This document shows, one piece after another, positions 37,201-52,200 of a stretch of DNA of 64,000 bases. Location of the stretch: the NCBI GenBank assembly GCA_023053545.1, contig JAKZAN010000061.1:1-64000 (forward strand), read 5' to 3'. A model generated the notes under the pieces. The model had not been told where the DNA came from. It did not search any database and saw only the letters and a program-made list of their open reading frames with translations. The translations under genes and the position numbers were made by a program. This DNA comes from Lepidurus packardi. Taxonomy: Eukaryota; Arthropoda; Branchiopoda; Notostraca; Triopsidae. Positions within the stretch are counted from its first letter, which is position 1. The number at the start of each line of letters is the position of its first letter.

Positions 37201-37440
37201 CGGACTGAATTAATTCCTTACGGACTGAATTAATACCTTACGGACTGAATTAAATCCTTACGGACTGAATTAATTCCTTACGGACTGAATTAATTCCTTA
37301 CGGACTGAATTAATAACTTACTGACTGAATTAATTCCTTACGGACTGAATTAATTCCTTAATTAATTCCTTACGGACTGAATTAATTTCATACGGACTGA
37401 ATTAATTCATTACGGACTTAAATAATCGATTACGGACTGA
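34257..37440 (-). repeat. ~1-kb higher-order repeat in tandem, three copies plus part
   Basis: Counting from the CCTTAATTAATTCC mark, units start at 34257, 35289, 36344 and 37356, giving lengths of 1032, 1055 and 1012 bp (50 x 20 + 12 for the last). Within each, the order is truncated monomer, module A with AAATAATCG, TACC/AAATCC pairs, CTTACTGACTG monomers, GTACTTTATT, CCGTACGG triplet, CATTACGG, CTGACTG. Copies 2 and 3 share the rare TTTATTACGG (36021 and 37033, 1012 apart) and AATAACTTACTGACTG. This is the clearest regular HOR in the window. Confidence 0.85.
35611..35630 (-). repeat. Irregular monomer joint, one-off
   Basis: TGATTCCTTTATTTCTTACG breaks the 20-bp pattern and appears nowhere else that I could see. 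Against the neighbouring copy of the ~1-kb unit, the offset falls from 1055 bp before this site to 1012 bp after it. The earlier copy therefore holds a net 43 bp extra here, a non-multiple of 20. It marks a single rearrangement in one HOR copy. Confidence 0.75.
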
Positions 37441-40400
37441 ATTAATACCTTACGGACTGAATTAAATCCTTACGGACTGAATTAATTCCTTACGGACTGA
37501 ATTAATTCCTTACGGACTGAATTAATTCCTTACTGACTGAATTAATTCCTTACGGACTGAATTAATTCCTTACGGACTGAATTAATTCCTTACGGACTGA
37601 ATTAATTCCTTACGGACTTAATTAATTCCTTACGTACTTTATTAATTCCTTACGGTCTGAATTAATTCCGTACGGATTTTATTAATTCCTCACGGACTGA
37701 ATTAATTCCGTACGGATTTTATTAATTCCTTACGTACTTAATTAATTCCTTACGGTCTGAATTAATTCCGTACGGATTTTATTAATTCCTTACGGACTGA
37801 ATTTATTCATTACGGACTTAATTAATCCATTACGGATTGAATTATTTCTTTACGTACTGAAGTTATTCCTTACGGACTGAATTAATTACTTACGGACTGA
37901 ATTATTTCCTTACGTACTGAAATAATTCCTTACGGACTGAATTAATTCCTTACGGACTGAATTAATTCCTTAATTAATTCCTTACGGACTGAATTAATTT
38001 CATACGGACTGAATTAATTCATTACGGACTTAAATAATCGATTACGGACTGAGTTAATTCCTTACGTACTGAACTTATTCCTTACGGACTGAATTAATTC
38101 CTTACGACTGAATTAATTCCTTACGGACTGAATTAATTCCTTACGGACTGAATTAATACCTTACGGACTGAATTAAATCCTTACGGACTGAATTAATTCC
38201 TTACGGACTGAATTAATTCCTTACGGACTGAATTAATTCCTTACGGACTGAATTAATTCCTTACGGACTGAATTAATTCCTTACGGACTGAATTAATTCC
38301 TTACGGACTGAATTAATTCCTTACGGACTGAATTAATTCCTTACGGACTGAATTAATTCCTTACTGACTGAATTAATTCCTTACGGACTGAATTAATTCC
38401 TTACGGACAGAATTAATTCCTTACTGACTGAATTAATTCCTTACGGACTGAATTAATTCCTTACGGACTGAATTAATTCCTTACTGACTGAATTAATTCC
38501 TTACGGACTTAATTAATTCCTTACGTACTTTATTAATTCCTTACGGTCTGAATTAATTCCGTACGGATTTTATTAATTCCTTACGGACTGAATTAATTCC
38601 GTACGGATTTTATTAATTCCTTACGGACTTAATAAATTCCTTACGAACTGAATTAATTCCGTACGGATTTTATTAATTCCTTACGGACTGAATTAATTCA
38701 TTACGGACTGAATTAATTCCTTACTGACTGAATTAATTCATTACGGACTGAATTAATTCCTTACGGACTGAATTAATTCCTTAATTAATTCCTTACGGAC
38801 TGAATTAATTTCATACGGACTGAATTAATTCATTACGGACTTAAATAATCGATTACGGGCTGAATTAATTCCTTACGTACTGAACTTATTCCTTACGGAC
38901 TGAATTAATTCCTTACGGACTGAATTAATTCCTTACGGACTGAATTAATTCCTTACGGACTGAATTAATATCTTACGGACTGAATTAAATCCTTACGGAC
39001 TGAATTAATTCCTTACGGACTGAATTAATTCCTTACGGACTGAATTAATTCCTTACGGACTGAATTAATTCCTTACGGACTGAATTAATTCCTTACGGAC
39101 TGAATTAATTCCTTACGGACTGAATTAATTCCTTACGGACTGAATTAATTCCTTACGGACTGAATTAATTCCTTACGGACTGAATTAATTCCTTACTGAC
39201 TGAATTAATTCCTTACGGACTGAATTAATTCCTTACGGACTGAATTAATTCCTTACTGACTGAATTAATTCCTTACGGACTTAATTAATTCCTTACGTAC
39301 TTTATTAATTCCTTACGGTCTGAATTAATTCCGTACGGATTTTATTAATTCCTTACGGACTGAATTAATTCCGTACGGATTTTATTAATTCCTTACGGAC
39401 TGAATTAATTCATTACGGACTGAATTAATTCCTTACTGACTGAATTAATTCATTACGGACTGAATTAATTCCTTACGGACTGAATTAATTCCTTAATTAA
39501 TTCCTTACGGACTGAATTAATTTCATACGGACTGAATTAATTCATTACGGACTTAATTAATCGATTACGGACTGAATTAATTCCTTACGCACTGAACTTA
39601 TTCCTTACGGACTGAATTAATTCCTTACGGACTGAATTAATACCTTACGGACTGAATTAAATCCTTACGGACTGAATTAATTCCTTACGGACTGAATTAA
39701 TTCCTTACGGACTGAATTAATTCCTTACTGACTGAATTAATTCCTTACGGACTGAATTAATTCCTTACGGACTGAATTAATACCTTACGGACTGAATTAA
39801 TTCCTTACGGACTTAATTAATTCCTTACGTACTTAATTAATTCCTTACGGTTTGAATTAATTCCGTACGGATTTTATTAATTCCTCACGGACTGAATTAA
39901 TTCCGTACGGATTTTATTAATTCCTTACGTACTTAATTAATTCCTTACGGTCTGAATTAATTCCGTACGGATTTTATTAATTCCTTACGGACTGAATTTA
40001 TTCATTACGGACTTAATTAATCCATTACGGATTGAATTATTTCTTTACGTACTGAAGTTATTCCTTACGGACTGAATTTATTCATTACGGACTTAATTAA
40101 TCCATTACGGATTGAATTATTTCTTTACGTACTGAAGTTATTCCTTACGGACTGAATTAATTCCTTACGGACTGAATTAATTCCTTACGGACTGAATTAA
40201 TTCATTACGGACTTAAATAATCGATTACGGACTGAGTTAATTCCTTACGTACTGAACTTATTCCTTACGGACTGAATTAATTCCTTACGGACTGAATTAA
40301 TTCCTTACGGACTGAATTAATTCCTTACGGACTGAATTAATACCTTACGGACTGAATTAAATCCTTACGGACTGAATTAATTCCTTACGGACTGAATTAA

Positions 40401-43400
40401 TTCCTTACGGACTGAATTAATTCCTTACGGACTGAATTAATTGCTTACGGACTGAATTAATTCCTTACGGACTGAATTAATTCCTTACGGACTGAATTAA
40501 TTCCTTACGGACTGAATTAATTCCTTACGGACTGAATTAATTCCTTACTGACTGAATTAATTCCTTACGGACTGAATTAATTCCTTACGGACTGAATTAA
40601 TTCCTTACTGACTGAATTAATTCCTTACGGACTGAATTAATTCCGTACGGATTTTATTAATTCATTACGGACTGAATTAATTCCTTACTGACTGAATTAA
40701 TTCATTACAGACTGAATTAATTCCTTACGGACTGAATTAATTCCTTACGGACTGAATTAATTTCATACGGACTGAATTAATTCATTACGGACTTAAATAA
40801 TCGATTACGGACTGAATTAATTCCTTACGTACTGAACTTATTCCTTACGGACTGAATTAATTCCTTACGGACTGAATTAATTCCTTACGGACTGAATTAG
40901 TTCCTTACGGACTGAATTAATACCTTAAGGACTGAATTAAATCCTTACGGACTGAATTAATTCCTTACGGACTGAATTAATTCCTTACGGACTGAATTAA
41001 TTCCTTACGGACTGAATTAATTCCTTACGGACTGAATTAATTCCTTACGGACTGAATTAATTCCTTACGGACTGAATTAATTCCTTACGGACTGAATTAA
41101 TTCCTTACGGACTGAATTAATTCCTTACGGACTGAATTAATTCCTTACTGACTGAATTAATTCCTTACGGACTGAATTAATTCCTTACGGACTGAATTAA
41201 TTCCTTACTGACTGAATTAATTCCTTACGGACTTAATTAATTCCTTACGTACTTTATTAATTCCTTACGGTCTGAATTAATTCCGTACGGATTTTATTAA
41301 TTCCTTACGGACTGAATTAATTCCGTACGTATTTTATTAATTCCTTACGGACTTAATAAATTCCTTACGAACTGAATTAATTCCGTACGGATTTTATTAA
41401 TTCCTTACGGACTGAATTAATTCATTACGGACTGAATTAATTCCTTACTGACTGAATTAATTCATTACGGACTGAATTAATTCCTTACGGACTGAATTAA
41501 TTCCTTAATTAATTCCTTACGGACTGAATTAATTTCATACGGACTGAATTAATTCATTACGGACTTAATTAATCGATTACGGACTGAATTAATTCCTTAC
41601 GCACTGAACTTATTCCTTACGGACTGAATTAATTCCTTACGGACTGAATTAATACCTTACGGACTGAATTAAATCCTTACGGACTGAATTAATTCCTTAC
41701 GGACTGAATTAATTCCTTACGGACTGAATTAATTCCTTACTGACTGAATTAATTCCTTACGGACTGAATTAATTCCTTACGGACTGAATTAATTCCTTAC
41801 GGACTGAATTAATTCCTTACGGACTTAATTAATTCCTTACGTACTTAATTAATTCCTTACGGTCTGAATTAATTCCGTACGTACTTAATTAATTCCTTAC
41901 GGTCTGAATTAATTCCGTACGGATTTTATTAATTCCTTACGGACTGAATTTATTCATTACGGACTTAATTAATCCATTACGGATTGAATTATTTCTTTAC
42001 GTACTGAAGTTATTCCTTACGGACTGAATTAATTACTTACGGAATGAATTATTTCCTTACGTACTGAACTTATTCCTTACGGACTGAATTAATTCCTTAC
42101 GGACTGAATTAATTCCTTACGGACTGAATTAATTCCTTACGGACTGAATTAATACCTTACGGACTGAATTAAATCCTTACGGACTGAATTAATTCCTTAC
42201 GGACTGAATTAATTCCTTACGGACTGAATTAATTCCTTACTGACTGAATTAATTCCTTACTGACTGAATTAATTCCTTACGGACTGAATTAATTCCTTAC
42301 GGACTGAATTAATTCCTTACGGACTGAATTAATTCCTTACGGACTGAATTAATTCCTTACGGACTTAATTAATTCCTTACGTACTTTATTAATTCCTTAC
42401 GGTCTGAATTAATTCCGTACGGATTTTATTAATTCCTTACGGACTGAATCAATTCCGTACAGATTTTATTAATTCCTTACGGACTGAATAAATTCCTTAC
42501 GAACTGAATTAATTCCGTACGGATTTTATTAATTCCTTACGGAATGAATTAATTCATTACGGACTGAATTAATTTCTTACGGACTGAATTAATTCCTTAC
42601 GGACTGAATTAATTCCTTAATTAATTCATTACGGACTGAATTAATTTCATACGGACTGAATTAATTCATTACGGACTTAATTAATCGATTACGGTCTGAA
42701 TTAATTCCGTACGGATTTTATTAATTCCTCACGGACTGAATTAATTCCGTACGGATTTTATTAATTCCTTACGTACTTAATTAATTCCTTACGGTCTGAA
42801 TTAAATCCGTACGGATTTTATTAATTCCTTACGGACTGAATTTATTCATTACGGACTTAATTAATCCATTACGGATTGAATTATTTCTTTACGTACTGAA
42901 GTTATTCCTTACGGACTGAATTAATTACTTACGGACTGAATTATTTCCTTACGTACTGAACTTATTCCTTACGGACTGAATTAATTCCTTACGGACTGAA
43001 TTAATTCCTTACGGACTGAATTAATTCCTTACGGACTGAATTAATACCTTACGGACTGAATTAAATCCTTACGGACTGAATTAATTCCTTACGGACTGAA
43101 TTAATTCCTTACGGACTGAATTAATTCCTTACTGACTGAATTAATTCCTTACGGACTTAATTAATTCCTTACGTACTTTATTAATTCCTTACGGTCTGAA
43201 TTAATTCCGTACGGATTTTATTAATTCCTTACGGACTGAATTAATTCCGTACGGATTTTATTAATTCATTACGGACTGAATTAATTCCTTACTGACTGAA
43301 TTAATTCATTACAGACTGAATTAATTCCTTACGGACTGAATTAATTCCTTACGGACTGAATTAATTTCATACGGACTGAATTAATTCATTACGGACTAAA

Positions 43401-44878
43401 ATAATCGATTACGGACTGAATTAATTCCTTACGTACTGAACTTATTCCTTACGGACTGAATTAATTCCTTACGGACTGAATTAATTCCTTACGGACTGAA
43501 TTAATTCCTTACGGACTGAATTAATACCTTACGGACTGAATTAAATCCTTACGGACTGAATTAATTCCTTACGGACTGAATTAATTCCTTACGGACTGAA
43601 TTAATTCCTTACGGACTGAATTAAGTCCTTACGGACTGAATTAATTCCTTACGGACTGAATTAATTCCTTACGGACTGAATTAATTCCTTACGGACTGAA
43701 TTAATTCCTTACGGACTGAATTAATTCCTTACGGACTGAATTAATTCTTTACTGACTGAATTAATTCCTTACGGACTGAATTAATTATTTACGGACTGAA
43801 TTAATTCCTTACTGACTGAATTAATTCCTTACGGACTTAATTAATTCCTTACGTACTTTATTAATTCTTTACTGACTGAATTAATTCCTTACGGACTGAA
43901 TTAATTCCTTACGGACTGAATTAATTCCTTACTGACTGAATTAATTCCTTACGGACTTAATTAATTCCTTACGTACTTTATTAATTCCTTACGGTCTGAA
44001 TTAATTCCGTACGGATTTTATTAATTCCTTACGGACTGAATTAATTCCGTACGGATTTTATTAATTCCTTACGGACTTAATAAATTCCTTACGAACTGAA
44101 TTAATTCCGTACGGATTTTATTAATTCCTTACGGACTGAATTAATTCATTACGGACTGAATTAATTCCTTACTGACTGAATTAATTCATTACGGACTGAA
44201 TTAATTCCTTACGGACTGAATTAATTCTTTACTGACTGAATTAATTCCTTACGGACTGAATTAATTATTTACGGACTGAATTAATTCCTTACTGACTGAA
44301 TTAATTCCTTACGGACTTAATTAATTCCTTACGGACTGAATTAATTCCTTACTGACTGAATTAATTCCTTACGGACTGAATTAATTCCTTACGGACTGAA
44401 TTAATTCCTTACGGACTGAATTAATTCCTTACGGACTTAATTAATTCCTTACGTACTTAATTAATTCCTTACGGTCTGAAATAATTCCGTACGGATTTTA
44501 TTAATTCCTTACGGACTGAATTAATTCATTACGGACTTAATTAATCCAATACGGACTGAATTATTTCCTTACGTACTGAAGTTATTCCTTACGGCCTGAA
44601 TTAATTCCTTACGTACTGAATTAATTCCTTAATTAATTCCTTACGGACTGAATTAATTTCATACGGACTGAATTAATTCATTACGGACTTAATTAATCGA
44701 TTACGGACTGAATTAATTCCTTACGTACTGAATTAATTCCTTACGGACTTAATTAATTCCTTACGTACTTAATTAATTCCTTACGGTCTGAATTAATTCC
44801 TTACGGACTGAATTAATTCCTTACGGACTGAATTAATTCCTTACGGACTGAATTAATTCCTTACGGACTGAATTAATT

Positions 44879-44898
44879 CCTTTCGGACTTAGTTAATT
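44879..44898 (-). repeat. E-type monomer, first occurrence
   Basis: CCTTTCGGACTTAGTTAATT first appears here and recurs at 46715, 48399, 51990, 55169, 56945, 58677 and 61101. None was found before 44.8 kb or in the left half. It divides the right array into an E-free part (30.4-44.8 kb) and an E-bearing part (44.9-61.1 kb), showing that HOR types replace one another along the array. Confidence 0.82.
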
Positions 44899-46921
44899 CC
44901 TTACGTACTTAATTAATTCCTTACGGTCTGAATTAATTCCTTACGGACTGAATTAATTCCTTACGGACTGAATTAATTCCTTACGGACTGAATTAATTCC
45001 TTACGGACTGAATTAATTCCTTACGGACTTAATTAATTCCTTACGTACTTAATTAATTCCTTACGGTCTGAATTAATTCCGTACGGATTTTATTAATTCC
45101 TTACGGACTGAATCAATTCCGTACAGATTTTATTAATTCCTTACGGACTGAATAAATTCCTTACGAACTGAATTAATTCCGTACGGATTTTATTAATTCC
45201 TTACGGACTGAATTAATTCATTACGGACTGAATTAATTTCTTACGGACTGAATTAATTCCTTACGGACTGAATTAATTCCTTAATTAATTCCTTACGGAC
45301 TGAATTAATTCCTTACGGACTGAATTAATTCCTTACGGACTGAATTAATTCCTTACGGACTGAATTAATTCCTTACGGACTTAATTAATTCCTTACGTAC
45401 TTAATTAATTCCTTACGGTCTGAATTAATTCCGTACGGATTTTATTAATTCCTTACGGACTGAATTAATTCATTACGGACTTAATTAATCCAATACGGAC
45501 TGAATTATTTCCTTACGTACTGAAGTTATTCCTTACGGACTGAATTAATTCCTTACGTACTGAAATAATTCCTTACGGACTGAATTAATTCCTTACGGAC
45601 TGAATTAATTCCTTACGGACTGAATTAATTCCTTAATTAATTCCTTACGGACTGAATTAATTTCATACGGACTGAATTAATTCATTACGGACTTAATTAA
45701 TCGATTACGGACTGAATTAATTCCTTACGTACTGAACTTATTCCTTACGGACTGAATTAATTCCTTACGGACTGAATTAATTCCTTACGGACTGAATTAA
45801 TTCCCTACGGACTGAATTAATACCTTACGGACTGAATTAAATCCTTACGGACTGAATTAATTCCTTACGGACTGAATTAATTCCTTACGTACTTAATTAA
45901 TTCCTTACGGTCTGAATTAATTCCTTACGGGCTGAATTAATTCCTTACGGACTGAATTAATTCCTTACGGACTGAATTAATTCCTTACGGACTGAATTAA
46001 TTCCTTACGGACTTAATTAATTCCTTACGTACTTAATTAATTCCTTACGGTCTGAATTAATTCCGTACGGATTTTATTAATTCCTTACGGACTGAATTAA
46101 TTCCGTACGGATTTTATTAATTCCTTACGGACTGAATAAATTCCTTACGAACTGAATTAATTCCGTACGGATTTTATTAATTCCTTACGGACTGAATTAA
46201 TTCATTACGGACTTAATTAATCCATTACGGACTGAATTATTTCCTTACGTACTGAAGTTATTCCTTACGGACTGAATTAATTCCTTACGTACTGAAATAA
46301 TTTCTTACGGACTGAATTAATTCCTTACGGACTGAATTAATTCCTTAATTAATTCCTTACGGACTGAATTAATTTCATACGGACTGAATTAATTCATTAC
46401 GGACTTAATTAATCGATTACGGACTGAATTAATTCCTTACGTACTGAACTTATTCCTTACGGACTGAATTAATTCCTTACGGACTGAATTAATTCCTTAC
46501 GGACTGAATTAATACCTTACGGACTGAATTAATACCTTACGGACTGAATTAAATCCTTACGGACTGTATTAATTCCTTACGGACTGAATTAATTCCTTAC
46601 GGACTGAAATAATTCCTTACTGACTGAATTAAATCCTTACGGACTGAATTAATTCCTTTCGGACTGAAGTAGTTCCTTAAGGACTGAATTAATTCCTTAC
46701 GGACTGAAATAATTCCTTTCGGACTTAGTTAATCCCTTACGTACTTAATTAATTCCTTACGGTCTGAATTAATTCCGTACGGATTTTATTAATTCCTTAC
46801 GGACTGAATTAATTCATTACGGACTGAAGAAATTCCTTACGAACTGAATTAATTCCGTACGGATTTTATTAATTTCTTACGGACTGAATTAATTCATTAC
46901 GGACTGAAATAATTCCTTACG

Positions 46922-49260
46922 GACTGAATTAATTCATTACGGACTGAATTAATTCCTTAATTAATTCCTTACGGACTGAATTAATTTCATACGGACTGAA
47001 TTAATTCATTACGGACTGAATTAATTCCTTACGGACTGAATTAATTCCTTACGGACTGAATTAATACCTTACGGACTGAATTAAATCCTTACGGACTGAA
47101 TTAATTCCTTACGGACTGAATTAATTCCTTACGGACTGAATTAATTCCTTACTGACTGAATTAATTCCTTACTGACTGAATTAATTCCTTACGGACTGAA
47201 TTAATTCCTTACGGACTTAATTAATTCCTTACGGACTGAATTAATTCCTTACGGACTGAATTAATTCCTTACGGACTTAATTAATTCCTTACGTACTTTA
47301 TTAATTCCTTACGGTCTGAATTAATTCCGTACGGATTTTATTAATTCCTTACGGACTGAATCAATTCCGTACAGATTTTATTAATTCCTTACGGACTGAA
47401 TAAATTCCTTACGAACTGAATTAATTCCGTACGGATTTTATTAATTCCTTACGGACTGAATTAATTCATTACGGACTGAATTAATTCCTTACGGACTGAA
47501 TTAAATCCTTACGGACTGAATTAATTCCTTACGGACTGAATTAATTCCTTACGTACTTAATTAATTCCTTACGGTCTGAATTAATTCCTTACGGGCTGAA
47601 TTAATTCCTTACGGACTGAATTAATTCCTTACGGACTGAATTAATTCCTTACGGACTGAATTAATTCCTTACGGACTTAATTAATTCCTTACGTACTTAA
47701 TTAATTCCTTACGGTCTGAATTAATTCCGTACGGATTTTATTAATTCCTTACGGACTGAATTAATTCCGTACGGATTTTATTAATTCCTTACGGACTGAA
47801 TAAATTCCTTACGAACTGAATTAATTCCGTACGGATTTTATTAATTCCTTACGGACTGAATTAATTCATTACGGACTTAATTAATCCATTACGGACTGAA
47901 TTATTTCCTTACGTACTGAAGTTATTCCTTACGGACTGAATTAATTCCTTACGTACTGAAATAATTTCTTACGGACTGAATTAATTCCTTACGGACTGAA
48001 TTAATTCCTTACGGACTGAATTAATTCCTTAATTAATTCCTTACGGACTGAATTAATTTCATACGGACTGAATTAATTCATTACGGACTTAATTAATCGA
48101 TTACGGACTGAATTAATTCCTTACGTACGGAACTTATTCCTTACGGACTGAATTAATTCCTTACGGACTGAATTAATTCCTTACGGACTGAATTAATACC
48201 TTACGGACTGAATTAATACCTTACGGACTGAATTAAATCCTTACGGACTGTATTAATTCCTTACGGACTGAATTAATTCCTTACGGACTGAAATAATTCC
48301 TTACTGACTGAATTAAATCCTTACGGACTGAATTAATTCCTTTCGGACTGAATTAGTTCCTTAAGGACTGAATTAATTCCTTACGGACTGAAATAATTCC
48401 TTTCGGACTTAGTTAATCCCTTACGTACTTAATTAATTCCTTACGGTCTGAATTAATTCCGTACGGATTTTATTAATTCCTTACGGACTGAATTAATTCA
48501 TTACGGACTGAAGAAATTCCTTACGAACTGAATTAATTCCGTACGGATTTTATTAATTTCTTACGGACTGAATTAATTCATTACGGACTGAAATAATTCC
48601 TTACGGACTGAATTAATTCATTACGGACTGAATTAATTCCTTAATTAATTCCTTACGGACTGAATTAATTTCATACGGACTGAATTAATTCATTACGGAC
48701 TGAATTAATTCCTTACGGACTGAATTAATTCCTTACGGACTGAATTAATACCTTACGGACTGAATTAAATCCTTACGGACTGAATTAATTCCTTACGGAC
48801 TGAATTAATTCCTTACGGACTGAATTAATTCCTTACTGACTGAATTAATTCCTTACTGACTGAATTAATTCCTTACGGACTGAATTAATTCCTTACGGAC
48901 TTAATTAATTCCTTACGGACTGAATTAATTCCTTACGGACTGAATTAATTCCTTACGGACTTAATTAATTCCTTACGTACTTTATTAATTCTTTACGGTC
49001 TGAATTAATTCCGTACGGATTTTATTAATTCCTTACGGACTGAATCAATTCCGTACAGATTTTATTAATTCCTTACGGACTGAATAAATTCCTTACGAAC
49101 TGAATTAATTCCGTACGGATTTTATTAATTCCTTACGGACTGAATTAATTCATTACGGACTGAATTAATTCCTTACGGACTGAATTAATTCCTTACGGAC
49201 TGAATTAATTCCTTACGGACTGAATTAATTCCTTAATTAATTCCTTACGGACTGAATTAA
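46922..49260 (-). repeat. 2.3-kb segmental duplication, copy 1 (of 53692-56030)
   Basis: The segment matches 53692-56030 at a constant offset of 6770 bp. Shared rare marks are GTACGGAACTTATTCC (48125 and 54895), ACGGGCTGAATT (gctg at 47595 and 54365), GGACTGTATT and CCTTAAGGACTG. I counted about four single-base differences: CCTT/CCAT near 47689, CTTTACGG/CCTTACGG near 48991, ATTTT/AATTT near 49020 and AACTG/AAATG near 49100. The resemblance resumes beyond 49294 at offset 6738 to about 49490. Confidence 0.85.
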
Positions 49261-49294
49261 TTCCTTAATTAATTCCTTACGGACTGAATTAATT
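49231..49294 (-). repeat. 32-bp tandem duplication of the truncated-monomer joint
   Basis: The 32 bp from CCTTAATTAATTCC through ACTGAATTAATT occur twice in a row (49231-49262 and 49263-49294). The long-range copy at 56001 has only one, so the step occurred after the 6770-bp-spaced duplication or was lost in the other copy. It is one truncated monomer (12 bp) plus one full monomer (20 bp), the smallest slippage step seen here. Confidence 0.8.
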
Positions 49295-52200
49295 TCATAC
49301 GGACTGAATTAATTCATTACGGACTTAATTAATCGATTACGGACTGAAATAATTCCTTACGTACTGAACTTATTCCTTACGGACTGAATTAATTCCTTAC
49401 GGACTGAATTAATTCCTTACGGACTGAATTAATTCCTTACTGACTGAATTAATTCCTTACGGACTGAATTAATTCCTTACGGACTGAATTAATACCTTAC
49501 GGACTGAATTAAATCCTTACGGACTGAATTAATTCCTTACGGACTGAATTAATTCCTTACGGACTGAATTAATTCCTTACGGACTGAATTAATTCCTTAC
49601 GGACTGAATTAATTCTTTACTGACTGAATTAATTCCTTACGGACTGAATTAATTATTTACGGACTGAATTAATTCCTTACTGACTGAATTAATTCCTTAC
49701 GGACTTAATTAATTCCTTACGTACTTTATTAATTCTTTACTGACTGAATTAATTCCTTACGGACTGAATTAATTCCTTACGGACTGAATTAATTCCTTAC
49801 TGACTGAATTAATTCCTTACGGACTTAATTAATTCCTTACGTACTTTATTAATTCCTTACGGTCTGAATTAATTCCGTACGGATTTTATTAATTCCTTAC
49901 GGACTGAATTAATTCCGTACGGATTTTATTAATTCCTTACGGACTTAATAAATTCCTTACGAACTGAATTAATTCCGTACGGATTTTATTAATTCCTTAC
50001 GGACTGAATTAATTCATTACGGACTGAATTAATTCCTTACTGACTGAATTAATTCATTACGGACTGAATTAATTCCTTACGGACTGAATTAATTCCTTAA
50101 TTAATTCCTTACGGACTGAATTAATTTCATACGGACTGAATTAATTCATTACGGACTTAATTAATCGATTACGGACTGAATTAATTCCTTACGCACTGAA
50201 CTTATTCCTTACGGACTGAATTAATTCCTTACGGACTGAATTAATACCTTACGGACTGAATTAAATCCTTACGGACTGAATTAATTCCTTACGGACTGAA
50301 TTAATTCCTTACGGACTGAATTAATTCCTTACTGACTGAATTAATTCCTTACGGACTGAATTAATTCCTTACGGACTGAATTAATTCCTTACGGACTGAA
50401 TTAATTCCTTACGGACTTAATTAATTCCTTACGTACTTAATTAATTCCTTACGGTCTGAATTAATTCCGTACGGATTTTATTAATTCCTCACGGACTGAA
50501 TTAATTCCGTACGGATTTTATTAATTCCTTACGTACTTAATTAATTCCTTACGGTCTGAATTAATTCCGTACGGATTTTATTAATTCCTTACGGACTGAA
50601 TTTATTCATTACGGACTTAATTAATCCATTACGGATTGAATTATTTCTTTACGTACTGAAGTTATTCCTTACGGACTGAATTAATTCCTTACGGACTGAA
50701 TTAATTCCTTACGGACTGAATTAATTCCTTACGGACTGAATTAATTCCTTACGGACTGAATTAATACCTTACGGACTGAATTAAATCCTTACGGACTGAA
50801 TTAATTCCTTACGGACTGAATTAATTCCTTACGGACTGAATTAATTCCTTACTGACTGAATTAATTCCTTACGTACTTTATTAATTCCTTACGGTCTGAA
50901 TTAATTCCGTACGGATTTTATTAATTCCTTACGGACTGAATCAATTCCGTACAGATTTTATTAATTCCTTACGGACTGAATAAATTCCTTACGAACTGAA
51001 TTAATTCCGTACGGATTTTATTAATTCCTTACGGAATGAATTAATTCATTTCGGACTGAATTAATTTCTTACGGACTGAATTAATTCCTTACGGACTGAA
51101 TTAATTCCTTAATTAATTCATTACTGACTGAATTAATTTCATACGGACTGAATTAATTCATTACGGACTTAATTAATCGATTACGGACTGAATTAATTCC
51201 TTACGTACTGAACTTATTCCTTACGGACTGAATTAATTCCTTACGGACTGAATTAATACCTTACGGACTGAATTAAATCCTTACGGATGAATTAATTCCT
51301 TACGGACTGAATTAATTCCTTACGGACTGAATTAATTCCTTACTGACTGAATTAATTCCTTACGGACTGGATTAATTCCTTACGGACTGAATTAATTCCT
51401 TACGGACTGAATTAATTCCTTACGGACTTAATTAATTCCTTACGTACTTAATTAATTCCTTACGGTCTGAAATAATTCCGTACGGATTTTATTAATTCCT
51501 TACGGACTGAATTAATTCATTACGGACTTAATTAATCCAATACGGACTGAATTATTTCCTTACGTACTGAAGTTATTCCTTACGGCCTGAATTAATTCCT
51601 TACGTACTGAATTAATTCCTTAATTAATTCCTTACGGACTGAATTAATTTCATACGGACTGAATTAATTCATTACGGACTTAATTAATCGATTACGGACT
51701 GAATTAATTCCTTACGTACTGAACTTATTCCTTACGGACTGAATTAATTCCTTACGGACTGAATTAATTCCTTACGGACTGAATTAATTCCCTACGGACT
51801 GAATTAATACCTTACGGACTGAATTAAATCCTTACGGACTGAATTAATTCCATACGGACTGAATTAATTCCTTACGGACTGAAATAATTCCTTACAGACT
51901 GAATTAAATCCTTACGGACTGAATTAATTCCTTTCGGACTGAATTAGTTCCTTAAGGGCTGAATTAATTCCTTACGGACTGAATTAATTCCTTTCGGACT
52001 TAGTTAATTCCTTACGTACTTAATTAATTCCTTACGGTCTGAATTAATTCCTTACGGACTGAATTAATTCCTTACGGACTGAATTAATTCCTTACGGACT
52101 GAATTAATTCCTTACGGACTGAATTAATTCCTTACGGACTTAATTAATTCCTTACGTACTTAATTAATTCCTTACGGTCTGAATTAATTCCGTACGGATT

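Noticed and set aside
44879..44900. CENP-B box in the TTTCGGACTTAG monomer
   Set aside because: It begins TTCG, but the required A and the CGGG at the proper spacing are missing, and the canonical monomer has neither.
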